This document shows, one piece after another, positions 18,138 to 28,915 of a stretch of DNA of 64,000 nt. The first letter of the stretch is position 1. Each line of letters starts with the position of its first letter. The DNA comes from CAVPCY01 sp963702525 (lineage in GTDB: Bacteria > Actinomycetota > Coriobacteriia > Anaerosomatales > PHET01). A program made the position numbers and the translations under genes. The notes under the pieces are model-generated. The model saw only the letters and a program-made list of their open reading frames with translations, was not told where the DNA came from and did no database searches. The DNA is taken from assembly GCA_963702525.1 (NCBI GenBank), contig CAVPCY010000018.1, forward strand, positions 28,553 to 92,552, in the 5' to 3' direction.

Positions 18138-20337
18138 ATGACCGGTCGTGTCTCGTGTTTCGCCCCCTGCCCGCGCGGTGTGGAGGCGCTTCTCGCCGAT
18201 GAGTTGCGCCGCCTGGGCGTGTCCGGCGTGCGTCCGCAGCGTGGGGGAGTGCTGTTCTCGGGCCCGCTGGTGCATGCGTACCGCGTGCTGCTGTGGTCGC
18301 GGCTCGCATCGCGCGTCCTGCTCTCGCTCGGGTCCGTGAGCGCGCAGAGCGCCGACACGCTCTACGAGGGCGTGCGCGAGATCGCGTGGGAGGACCACGT
18401 GCGTGCCGACGGCACCATCGCCGTCGACGCCTCGGGCGTCAACGAGGCGCTGCGCAACACCCAGTTCACCGCCGTGCGCGTCAAAGACGCCATCGCCGAC
18501 CGGTTCCGCGAGCGCGTCGGCGGTCGGCCGAGCGTCGACACGACCTCGCCCGACCTGCGCGTGAACGTGGTCGTCGCCGGCCAGAAGGCCCGCATCGCGA
18601 TCGACCTGTCGGGCGATCCGCTCCACCGCCGAGGCTACCGAACGCCCGGAGTGCAGGTCGCGGCGCCGATGAAGGAGACGCTCGCTGCCGCGATGCTCGA
18701 GGTCGCCGGATGGCGCGACATCGCAGCCGATGGCGGCGGCTTTCTCGACCCGCTGTGCGGTTCGGCCACGATAGCGATCGAAGCCGCGATGGTCGCAGGC
18801 GACGTCGCCCCGGGGCTGCTGCGCAGCTCCTGGGGGTTCGACGGGTGGCTCGGCCACGACTCGGACGTGTGGGAGCGGCTGCTCGACGAAGCCGACGGCC
18901 GCTGCGAGACCGGGCTTGCCGCGATCGGGCCGGTGCACGGCTCGGACGCTGACGCCGCGGCCATCTCGATCGCGACCGAGTGCGTGAAGCGTGCCGGCCT
19001 TGCGGGTCGAGTCGGCTTGGCGGTGGCCGCGCTGGCCGACGCCGCGCCTGCTGCGGGATTCGAACGCGGTCTGGTCGCGTGCAACCCGCCCTACGGGGAG
19101 CGGCTCTCGGACAAGCAGCATCTCCCGGCGCTCTATCGCGAGTTGGCGACACTCGTCACCGACAGGGCGCCTGGGTGGGAGCTCGCCGTGATCACGTCGG
19201 ACACGGAGCTCGCGGCGGGGCTGGGGATGCATGCCGCAGCGCGTGCACGAGCTCTACAACGGACGCATCCTGGCGCCGGTCTCGGTCTTCGCGCCGGAGT
19301 TCGCGGGAGAAGCGACGCCCGGGGCGACCGAAGCGGCGCGCCCCGCGGCGGCGGTGGCGGCGCCCGATCAGGGTGGTGCGGCCTTCGAGAACCGGCTCAA
19401 GAAGATGGCGAAGCATCTGGGCGGGTGGGCGCGCAAGTCCGGCGTGACCTGCTACCGCATCTACGACGCCGACCTGCCCGACTACAACGTTGCGATCGAC
19501 CTGTACGAGAGCGCCGAGACGGGCGAGCGCTACGCGCACATCGCCGAGTACGCTCCTCCGGCCGGAGTCGACGCCGAGCGTGCCGCCGCGCGCCTGCAGT
19601 GGGCGAGCGCAGCCACGGCGGAGGTGCTCGGCATCGCCGGCGAGGACGTCTTCGTCAAGAGACGCGAACGCCAGCGCGGCCTCTCGCAGTACGAGCGGGT
19701 CTCGCGCTCCGGCGTGGTCATCAACGTCGCCGAGAACGGCCTGCGCTTCGAGGTGAACCTCTCGGACTACCTGGACACGGGGCTCTTCCTCGACCATCGC
19801 GACACCCGGGCCAAGGTGCGGGAGATGGCGAAGGGCACCCGGTTCCTCAACCTGTTCGCCTACACCGGCAGCGCCACCGTCTACGCTGCGGCCGGCGGTG
19901 CCGCTTCGACCACCACCGTCGACCTCTCGGCGACCTACCTGGAGTGGGCCCGACGCAACCTGGCGCTCAACGGCATCGCGGGGCCGCAGCACGACTTCGT
20001 GCAGGCCGACGTGGTGCAGTGGCTGGAGTCGGCTCGCCGCGCGGGCAATCGGTACGAGCTGATCTTCTGCGACCCGCCCACGTTCTCGAACTCCAAACGC
20101 ATGCGAGATACGTGGGATGTCCAGCGCGACCACGTCGGGCTCATCACCGCTGCTGCGGCGCTTCTTGCCGAGGACGGAACGCTGCTCTTCTCGTGCAACC
20201 GCCGCAAGTTCGCGCTCGACGACGACGCGCTCGCAGCGGCGGGGCTCCAAGTTCGCGACATCACGCGGCAGACCATCCCCAAGGACTTCGAGCGGACCCC
20301 GGGGGTACACTCCTGCTGGATCATCCGGCGAGCGTAG
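18138..20337 (+). CDS. rlmL: Bifunctional 23S rRNA methyltransferase RlmKL (one frameshift)
   Basis: Over 730 residues in two halves joined by a +1 shift at about 19230. N-terminal half: ferredoxin-like/THUMP region, then a methyltransferase domain with FLDPLCGSATIAIEAA and catalytic NPPYGERL, matching RlmL (m2G2445). C-terminal half: YRIYDADLPDYNVAIDLY, a Rossmann fold with LNLFAYTGSATVYAA, and CDPPTFSNSKRM, matching RlmK (m7G2069). Such fusion is the E. coli YcbY form. The shift falls exactly at the inter-domain join, so two separate genes cannot be fully excluded, but the second half lacks a ribosome-binding site. Confidence 0.9.
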
Positions 20338-20345
20338 AGGACACG

Positions 20346-21393
20346 ATGGGCGAGCGTCGCTTCGACCTGGGAGCTATCTGGCGCGAGGCGCGGCGTGTCG
20401 TCGAGGAGGTCGCGCGCGCCGGTTCGGAAGACAACGTGCCGATGATGGCCGCCGCCATCTCGTACTACCTGCTCGTGGCCATCGCCCCGCTGGCGCTCGT
20501 CGTGTCGCTCGTCGCAGGAACGGTCACCAAGACCGCGGCGACGACCGGAACCGGCGGGTCCAGAGGCTCTGCGGCAATCGTTGGCCGCCGTCTCGACGCG
20601 AGGGGAGCACGGGGGTCGTGGTCGTCGTTCTCGCCATCGTGCTGTTCGGCGCGGCGGGGGTCTTCAGCCAGTTCGTCTTGGCGGTGACGCGCATCTGGAA
20701 GGAGCCGCCGGTCCGAGGGCCTATCTACAGCTTCGCCCGGCGACACGGACTTGGCCTTCCTGCTGCTGGGGGTCCTGGCTGTCGGGCTTCTGGCGTCGGC
20801 TGTGGCCGGTGCGGTTCTATCGATGGTTGTCAGAGAGGTGATGGCGCTTGCCACCGAGCTTGGAATCGAGCTGCCGCCCCTCGACGCGATCGTCAGCGGC
20901 CGCGTCGATCGTCGACTTCCTCGCGTCGTTCCTGCTCTTCCTGGCCGCCTTCACCATGATTCCGGCGCGCAAGCCGCGCATTCGAGACGTGGCGCCCGGG
21001 GCGGCGATGACGGCGCTCGCGTACTCGCTGGGCCAGATAGCGCTCGGCCTCTACCTGGCGAACTCGAACCGGGTGGCGCTGTTGGGCGGCGCAGGCAGCA
21101 CCATCGCGGTCCTGTTGTGGGTCTACTACTCCTCGATGATCGCCCTGTACGGCGCCGAACTCACTCGCGTCTTGGTCCTCGTCGGGGAAGAACGTGCAGG
21201 AACCCTGACACGGCCGAGGGGCCTGTCGTACAATATGCGTTCCCGCAATCGGCAGCATGGCGCCGGCGCGTGCTCTTCGGGGCGCAGTTCGTTGGGGCCG
21301 ATATGTCCTCGCGCTCCGGCCGGGAGCGGGAGTCTATCGGCGTCGAGTATCCCGTTTGGGGCCGCCGCCGAACCCTTCGCACAAGGAGGCTGA
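20346..21393 (+). CDS. YihY/virulence factor BrkB-family membrane protein (several frameshifts)
   Basis: About 340 residues across several shifts (near 20590, 20745, 20895). Family marks: DNVPMMAAAISYYLLVAIAPLAL near the N-terminus; five or more helices follow (VVVVLAIVLFGAAGVFSQF; FLLLGVLAVGLLASAVAGA; FLASFLLFLAAFTMI; ALAYSLGQIALGLYL), then AGSTIAVLLWVYYSSMIALYGAELTRV, the conserved C-terminal block. Older databases call this RNase BN, which is wrong for the family. The C-terminal extension after GEERAG is doubtful, as the frame may be shifted there. Confidence 0.85.
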
Positions 21394-21398
21394 TAGCA

Positions 21399-22662
21399 CT
21401 GCCAGGCAAGACCATCGCCGAGAAGATCTTCTCGGCACACTCGGGAACTGATGCTCACGCCGGCGACATCGTGGTCGCGGACGTCGACTTCGTGATGGGC
21501 CAGGACGGGACCACGCCGCTCGCGATCAAGGCGCTCGAGCGCATGGGTGTCGACGAGGTCTTCGACCCGACGAAGGTCGCCGTGGTGATGGACCACAGCT
21601 CGCCGAGTCCCATCGAGGGCGTCTCGGCGCTTCACACGATGATGCGCGAGTTCGGCAAGAAGACCGGCGCGACCGTCTACGACGTGGGTGAGGGCGTGTG
21701 CCACCAGCTCATCCCCGAGAAGGGCCACGTCGTCGCCGGCGACCTGATGGTGGGCTGCGACTCGCACACGTGCACCTACGGAGCGATCAACGTCTTCTCG
21801 ACCGGCGTGGGCTCGACCGACGGCGCTGCCGCCATGGCCTCGGGCAAGCTGTGGTTCAAGGTGCCCGATACGCTCAAGGTCACCTACGAGGGCGAGCTGC
21901 AGCCCGGCGTCTTCAGCAAGGACCTCATCCTGTACCTCGCCGGCGAGATCGGTGCGGACGGGGCGACGTACGAGGCGATCGAGTTCCACGGTCCGGTCAT
22001 CGACGCAGCTCTCCGTCGAAGCGCGCATGACGATGAGCAACATGGCGATCGAGGTGGGCGCGAAGGCCGGCCTCATGAACGCCGACGACAAGACGCTTGC
22101 GTGGTTCGAGGGCCGCGGCGACAAGACGCCGAGCCCGCAGAACGCCGACGCCGACGCCCACTACGCGAAGACGCTGTCGTTCGACACGAGCCGGATCGGG
22201 CCGCAGATCGCCAAGCCGCACGCGGTGGACAACGTGAGCCCCATCGAAGAGGTCGAGGGAACGCCGATCGCCGAGGGTGTCCTCGGCACCTGCACGAACG
22301 GCCGCCTGGAGGACTTCGCGATCGCCGCGGCGATTCTCGATGGCCGCCGCGTGCATCCCGACGTGCGCTTCATCGTCGCGCCGGCTTCTCGGCAGATCCT
22401 GCTCGACGCGATCGAGGCGGGCTACATCCAGACGCTCGTGGCCGCGGGTGCCGCGCTCGTCACGCCGGGCTGCGGACCCTGCGTGGGGACCCACAACGGC
22501 GTGCCCAGCGACGGCGAGAACGTCATCTCGACGGCGAACCGCAACTTCAAGGGCCGCATGGGCAACAGCAACTCGTTCATCTACCTGGGCAGCCCCGCAA
22601 CGGTGGCCGCCTCGGTCATCGAGGGCAAGATCACCGATCCTCGGAAGTACTTCGCCGGCTAG
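21399..22662 (+). CDS. Aconitase/isopropylmalate-isomerase-type hydro-lyase, large subunit
   Basis: About 420 residues, archaeal-LeuC-like length. 4Fe-4S ligands: CDSHTCTYGA and TPGCGPCVGTHNG; substrate motifs GTCTNGRLEDF and STANRNFKGRMG. One shift near 22010. The apparent start is CTG 21399 (LPGKTIAEKIF), 9 nt after AAGGAGG; no ATG/GTG/TTG is available nearby, so either a CTG start or a base error. The small subunit follows 27 bp later and isocitrate dehydrogenase two genes on, so it may act as aconitase (citrate to isocitrate) rather than in leucine synthesis. A second large subunit lies at 42736. Confidence 0.88.
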
Positions 22663-22689
22663 GACGCAAGAGGGACAGGAGCGACCCGC

Positions 22690-23191
22690 ATGGAACTCAA
22701 GGCGAAGGCCTTCAAGTACGGCGACGACATCAACACCGACTACATCATCAGCGGCAAGTACAAGTTCAAGTCCGCCGACATGGAAGCCATGGCGGTGCAC
22801 GCCATGGAGGAGCTCGACCCGCGACTACTACGAGAAGGTGAAGCCCGACGGCGGGTTCCTGGTCGCCGGGAAGAACTTCGGCATGGGCTCCAGCCGCGAA
22901 CAGGCACCGCTCGTGCTCATCCACTCCAACACCCGCGCGGTGCTCGCGAAGAGCTTCGCGCGGATCTTCTACCGCAACGCGATCAACACGGGCCTTCCGG
23001 TGGTGGAGTGCGACACCGATCTGATCGACGACGGCGACGAGCTCATGGTCGATCTCGAGGCGGGCGTTGTGCGCAACGTGACCAAGGGAACAGATATTGA
23101 GTTCCCGCCGCTTCCCGAGGTCATGGCGCAGCTGCTCGCCGACGGCGGGCTGGTCGAGCACTTCAAGAAGCACGGCGGGTTCAACCTGTAG
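22690..23191 (+). CDS. Aconitase/isopropylmalate-isomerase-type hydro-lyase, small subunit (one frameshift)
   Basis: About 166 residues; a +1 shift near 22820 separates GDDINTDYIISGKYKFKSADM from DYYEKVKPDGGFLVAGKNFGMGSSREQAP. The swivelling-domain signature GSSREQAP and the GKNFG block are clear. The loop after the NTDYII strand, which governs substrate choice in this family, reads YKFKS. It differs from the YLVY-like loop of isopropylmalate isomerases and the YLRT-like loop of homoaconitases as I remember them. This is the only small subunit in the window. ATG follows GGGACAGGAGCG. Confidence 0.87.
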
Positions 23192-23231
23192 GTCCGCAGC
23201 ACCCGCACCATCCGCACCAAGAGGAGCACAC

Positions 23232-23875
23232 ATGGCTGACGTAGCCCCCAGGGCCTTCACGCCCGAAGACGACAAGTCCGAGCTGGCCGAGCGCGCACTG
23301 GACGATCCCAAGTTGCTGACCCAGCTGGTCGAGGCGCTGGCGGGCGAGGACCGGCGCTCGCGCCAGTTCGCTGCGAGCGTGGTGAACGAGGTGGCCCAGG
23401 CCGATGGCGCGCTGCTCAAGCCCTACGCCGACGAGCTCGCCGATGCGCTGCACCGACCGGAGTCGCAGACCCGCTGGGAGGTGCTCGGCGTCTTCGAGGA
23501 CCTCGTGCCTGTGGACGCGCGCCTCGTGGACAGGGCACTGCCGGGTGCCGAGACCGCGCTGCACGACGAGGAGTCCGGCACCGTGCGCCTCGCGGCGTTC
23601 CGGTTGCTGACCTCGTACGGCGCGACCACGGCGCATCGCTCCGATCGGGTGTGGCCGGTGCTCTCGGACGCGATCCGCTGCTATCACGGTGACGCGGAGT
23701 TTCCCGCGATGCTCTCGGGCGTCTACAAGATGGTGTCGGGCAATGCGTCCGACGAGGTGAAGACCGCGGCGGCCGAGATCATGGCGTTCGACGCCGAGAA
23801 CGGCAAGGGGTTGCTCAAGCGTCGCGCATCGCGCATCGTGGCGTGCGCCCCAAGAAGCGCCGCAAGAAGAAGTAG
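23232..23875 (+). CDS. HEAT-like helical repeat protein with basic C-terminal tail (one frameshift)
   Basis: About 214 residues. Repeating amphipathic helices (LLTQLVEALAGEDRRSRQFAAS; YADELADALHRPESQTRWEVLG; VRLAAFRLLTSYGA) suggest a HEAT/ARM-type solenoid. Bridging a shift near 23845 gives the tail VRPKKRRKKK, a strongly basic end that could bind nucleic acid or acidic lipids. Without the shift the frame would run into the next gene. It lies between the hydro-lyase and isocitrate dehydrogenase genes. No function assigned. Confidence 0.65.
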
Positions 23876-23943
23876 GTACGCCTCCAGCGCCTCTACCGAT
23901 GGCGCCCTACTGCGACGACACGACAACGAAAGGCGACAGACGT

Positions 23944-25035
<1,092 letters not shown>

Positions 25036-25063
25036 CGCAACCGGAGCGAAGGAGGCGGGTGCG

Positions 25064-26246
25064 GTGGCGGTCGAGGTCCCCAGCGATAGCTCGCGGACCC
25101 GCAACATCGCCATCGTGGTCGCCGTCGTGGTTGCGCTCATCGTGGCTGCCGGCTTCATATGGGCGAGAATCTCGGCCGAGGATGACTCGGCGACCAAGCA
25201 GGCGGCGATAGAGCCTGCGAAGGAAACCACCGCGCAGCCGACCCCCGCGGCGCCCGTTGCGACGTCCACGGCCACGTCGTCGGCCGAACCCACTACGGCG
25301 GCACCGCAGCCCGTTGCAGCTTCGTCCGGCTCGGTCCTCACCTCGAACAAGATCGCCTTCACGCTTGGCGGGCGCGTCTACGTTGCCAACGTCGACGGCA
25401 CGGCCGCTGTTGCCGTGGCGCCGTCAGGAGGCTCGTACACGCTCTCCCCGGACGGCTCGAGACTCGCCGTCGCGTACGATCCTTCGGCGCAGCAGACCGC
25501 CGACGGCGCGCTCGCGGTGTTCGACACAGTGAGTGGCGCGATGACTCCCAGTGGGTACTGCCGCCTTCACCGAGGCGCCGCGATGGGCCCCGGACGGCAC
25601 GTGGCTCGTCTACACGAGCGGCTCGGAGGCGACCTCGATCAGGCGTGCCGAGACGACCGGCGTCATGGGGCCCACGCTGGCCAAGTCCGGCGCCTCGCCG
25701 CGCGTGTCTCCCAAGGGCGAGTTCATCGCCTACGGAGCATCGCTTCAGCCCGGTCCCGGCGACCGGGTGACGATCGCGCGGACCGACGGCGGGGGTTCGG
25801 CGGCAGTGGGTTCGAGCGGAGGGGCACTCTCGTGGGCCTGGGGCCCCAAGGGCGAGCTGTACTTCTCCAAGCAGGCCACGACGCCGGACGACTGGCGGCT
25901 GTGGGTGGCCGCGCCGCCGCGCTTCAAGCCCAAGGCGGTGGGTACCGCGAACCTCGCAGCACCCGCGTACCAGCTGCACGGGCTGATGGTGTCACCCGAC
26001 GGCAAGTACGTGCTGTCCGCCGCAGCCGGTGACGACGAGTACTCGAGACTCATGGTCTACGACGTCGCCAAGCGCCGCTTCTCGGCGATCAGCACGCGCC
26101 GCGACGCATACCCGTACGGCTGGACGCCTGACGGCGCGATCCTGTACTTCGAAGGCAACGCCTACCAAGGCGAGCCGAGCGCGCTGATGAGTATCCGGCC
26201 CGACGGCACCGGTCGGCGGATGGTGGTCTCGGGCGCGCAGCGCTAG
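25064..26246 (+). CDS. Membrane-anchored PD40/TolB-like beta-propeller protein (one frameshift)
   Basis: About 393 residues. One N-terminal helix (IAIVVAVVVALIVAAGFIWA), a Thr/Pro/Ala linker rich in AQPTPAAP-type sequence, then propeller blades with PD40 motifs: SYTLSPDGSRLAVA, APRWAPDGTWLVYTS, SPRVSPKGEFIAYG, MVSPDGKYVLSAA, YGWTPDGAILYF. One shift near 25550. GTG start with GAAGGAGG just upstream. An extracellular, wall-facing domain is expected; ligand unknown. Confidence 0.85.
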
Positions 26247-26321
26247 GAGCGTTCGCGAGTCCCGGCGCCCCGCATCGGGTATCACACTCTCAGCCGGTCA
26301 TCCGTGCCGAGAGGACGAGCC

Positions 26322-26709
26322 ATGGAACTCGACTACACCGTCTCCACCACCAAGAGCTACGGCGACGCGGTCCAGGCGGTGCAAGACGCCGCCACCGCGA
26401 ACGGGTTTCGCGTGCAGTTCGTGCACGACGTGGCCGCGACACTCGCCGAGAAGGGCTTCGAGCGCGAGCCGGTGACGCTCGTGGAGGTGTGCAACGCGAA
26501 GCATGCCTCGGCGGTGCTCGCCGCCGATATCCGCATCGGTCTGATGCTGCCGTGCCCGGTCATGATCTACGAGCAGGGCGGCGCAGGTGTTCGTCTCGAC
26601 CATGCTCCCCACGCTGCTCGCATCGTTCTTCCCGGAGGCGGGGATAGAGCGCGTCGCGGACGAGGTTGAAGACGCGATCAAGCGCATCGTCGACGAGGCG
26701 GCGGCCTGA
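26322..26709 (+). CDS. DUF302 family protein (one frameshift)
   Basis: About 128 residues: MELDYTVSTTKSYGDAVQAVQDAA, VQFVHDVAATLAEKGF, VTLVEVCNAKHASAVL and LMLPCPVMIYEQGG match DUF302 closely, including the CN and PC residues. The C-terminal ASFFPEAGIERVADEVEDAI follows a +1 shift near 26583. DUF302 proteins are small, stress- or redox-associated and of unproven function. It ends 37 bp before the promoter of the ilv operon. Confidence 0.85.
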
Positions 26710-26746
26710 GGCCGCGCACGTCGAGCCGAGGGCGCATTTCCGCACC

Positions 26747-26775
26747 TTGTCGGGGTATACAACCTTGCGTATACT
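26747..26775 (+). promoter_or_regulatory. Promoter of the T-box/ilv operon
   Basis: TTGTCG at 26747-26752, a 17-bp spacer and TATACT at 26770-26775 form a good sigma-70-type promoter just upstream of the T-box leader. Confidence 0.75.
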
Positions 26776-26784
26776 CGGCACCCA

Positions 26785-27085
26785 ACCGAACACGCAAGGC
26801 GTTGAAGGGGACAAGTAGGGGCCAATCCTCGCTTCAGAGAGCCGGGGTAGCTGGAAACCCGGCGCAGGACGTCTCGAAACTCACCCCTGAGCCACCCGGA
26901 CAAACGACCGGCCGTACCGCTCGCGAACGACCTTCGCACGCGGCTGGGCTACTAGACCGGGTCGGTGGCATCCGTTACCTGCCGTACGAGTGGACGCTCG
27001 CCTTCGCGACTCATCGAAGAATCGCCGAGGAGTGACGAGCGTCAAGCGGGGTGGTACCGCGAGAGCGAAGGGCTCTCGTCCCGGC
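26785..27085 (+). promoter_or_regulatory. T-box riboswitch leader, leucine (CUC) specifier predicted
   Basis: The T-box sequence GGGTGGTACCGCG (27049-27061) includes the UGGN bulge with N = U, which pairs with an A discriminator base as in tRNA-Leu. It is followed by GAGAGC/GCTCTCGTCCC (27061-27082). Stem I is recognisable: AGAGAGCCGGGG (26835-26848), a TAGCTGGAAA distal-loop region and closing CCCGGC, then TCTCGAAACTCACC, where CTC at 26880-26882 followed by A sits at the specifier position. Uncharged leucine tRNA would thus turn on ilvD and genes behind it. After the antiterminator I see competing stems (TCGTCCC/GACGA; CGACGAA/TTCGTCG near 27095-27122) but no clear T-run, so termination versus translation control is unresolved. 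27085-27242 holds no gene that I can see. Confidence 0.88.
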
Positions 27086-27242
27086 GACGGGGCGACGAAC
27101 ATGCGCTTTCGCGGTTTCGTCGTTCACGCCACCGCTGCTTCGGACTCACTTTCGAGCGTGCGCGTCCTATGCGCCGCTTTCCGTGTCTCGTGCGGCCGCT
27201 AGCTGGGCGCCGCCGTCCCTAAGTGGGGAAGGTGGAGTGCGC

Positions 27243-28915
27243 ATGGCAAGCACGAGCGACCGCATGAAGGGCGGGCTGTCCAAGGCCCCCCATCGCAGCC
27301 TGCTCAAGGCTGACGGTCTCACCGATGTCGAGATAGCGCGGCCGCTTGTCGCCGTCGTCAACTCCGCGAACGAGATCATCCCCGGCCACCTCATGCTCGA
27401 CAAGATCGGCGAAGCGGTGAAGGCCGGCGTCTACATGGCGGGCGGCACGCCGTTCGAGATCTCCACCATCGGCGTGTGCGACGGCATCGCGATGAACCAC
27501 GCGGGGATGCGCTACTCGCTGGCGAGCCGCGAGGTCATCGCGGACTCGGTCGAGATCGCCGTTCGCGCCCACGCGTTCGACGCGGTCGTCATGATCCCCA
27601 ACTGCGACAAGGTCATCCCCGGCATGCTCATGGCCGCGGCCCGCCTCGACCTGCCCACCGTGGTCATCAGCGGCGGGCCGATGCTGGCCGGCCGCGGGCC
27701 CAAGGGCGAGGCGGTCGACCTCGACACCGTGTTCACGGCGGTGGGCAAGGTCACGGCGGGCACGATGTCCGCCGAGGACCTGCTCGTGCTCGAGGAGCAC
27801 GCCTGCCCGACCTGCGGCTCGTGCGCGGGGCTGTTCACCGCCAACTCGATGAACTGCCTCGTCGAGGCGATCGGCATCGGGCTGCCGGGCAACGGCACGA
27901 TCCCGGCGGTCTACTCGGAGCGCATCCGTCTTGCCAAGAAGGCCGGCATGCGCGTCATGGACCTGCTCGCCGAGGGAGTGACCGCTCGGCAGATCATGAA
28001 CGCGGCGAGCATCCGCAACGCGATGACGCTCGACATGGCGTTCGGCGGCTCGAGCAACACCGTGCTGCACCTCACCGCCATCGCCCACGAGGCCGACGCC
28101 GACATCACGCTCGACGACTGGGCGGCCGTCTCCGCGCGCACGCCCAACCTCGTGCGCATCAGCCCGGCGAGCGAGCTGCACATGGAGGACCTCTACGTGG
28201 TCGGCGGCATTCCCGCCATCATGGGCGAGCTCGACCGGGCCGGGCTCGATCGAGCGCGACGCGCCCACCGTCGACGGCCGCACGATGGGCGAGATCGCCG
28301 CGGCGGCGCCTGCAGCCGACGGCCGCGTCATCCGCACGCACGAGCGACCCCTACTACCCCGAGGGCGGCCTGCGCGTGCTGCGCGGCAACCTCGCGCCCG
28401 ACGGCGCCGTGGTCAAGCAGTCGGCCGTGCCGCCCGAGATGCGCGTGCTCACCGGGCCCGCGCGGGTCTTCGATGCCGAGGAGGACGCCGTCGAGGCGAT
28501 TCTCGCCGGCCGGATCGTCGCCGGCGACGTCGTGGTGATCCGCTACGAGGGCCCCAAGGGCGGGCCCGGGCATGCGCGAGATGCTCACGCCCACCTCGGC
28601 GATAGCGGGCATCCCGGAGCTCGCGAGAAGCGTCGCGCTCGTCACCGACGGGCGCTTCTCGGGCGCCACCAAGGGTCCGGCGGTGGGCCACGTGAGTCCC
28701 GAGGCGGCGTCGGGCGGCCCCATCGCGCTGGTCGCCGAGGGCGACTCGATCACCGTCGACATCGACGCCGCCGCCATCACGCTCAACGTCGCCGAGGACG
28801 AGCTCGCCGCGCGCGCCGCGGCGTGGGCTCCTCGGCCGCCGAAGGTCACCGAAGGCGTGCTCGTCGGTACGCGAAGCTGGTTTCATCCGCGGATAAGGGG
28901 GCGGTGCTCTCATGA
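27243..28915 (+). CDS. ilvD: Dihydroxy-acid dehydratase (three or more frameshifts)
   Basis: About 555 residues, standard length. Converts 2,3-dihydroxy-isovalerate and -methylvalerate to the 2-keto acids of the valine/leucine/isoleucine pathway. MIPNCDKVIPGMLMAA, ACPTCGSCAGLFTANSMNCL (Fe-S cysteines) and FGGSSNTVLHLTAIAHEA are intact in the first two thirds; DPYYPEGGLRVLRGNLAPDGAVVK and LVTDGRFSGATKGPAVGHV follow in shifted frames. The end reads ARYAKLVSSADKGAVLS, stopping over the ATG of ilvB. First gene after the T-box leader; ATG 27243 follows GGGGAAGGTG. Confidence 0.95.

Noticed and set aside
19231..20337. A separate rlmK gene starting at ATG 19231
   Set aside because: No ribosome-binding site, and the upstream frame runs directly into it with one base removed; treated as the fused RlmKL, though not fully excluded.
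27060..27125. A classic intrinsic terminator in the T-box leader
   Set aside because: Competing stems exist but no T-run follows either; I left the mechanism open.
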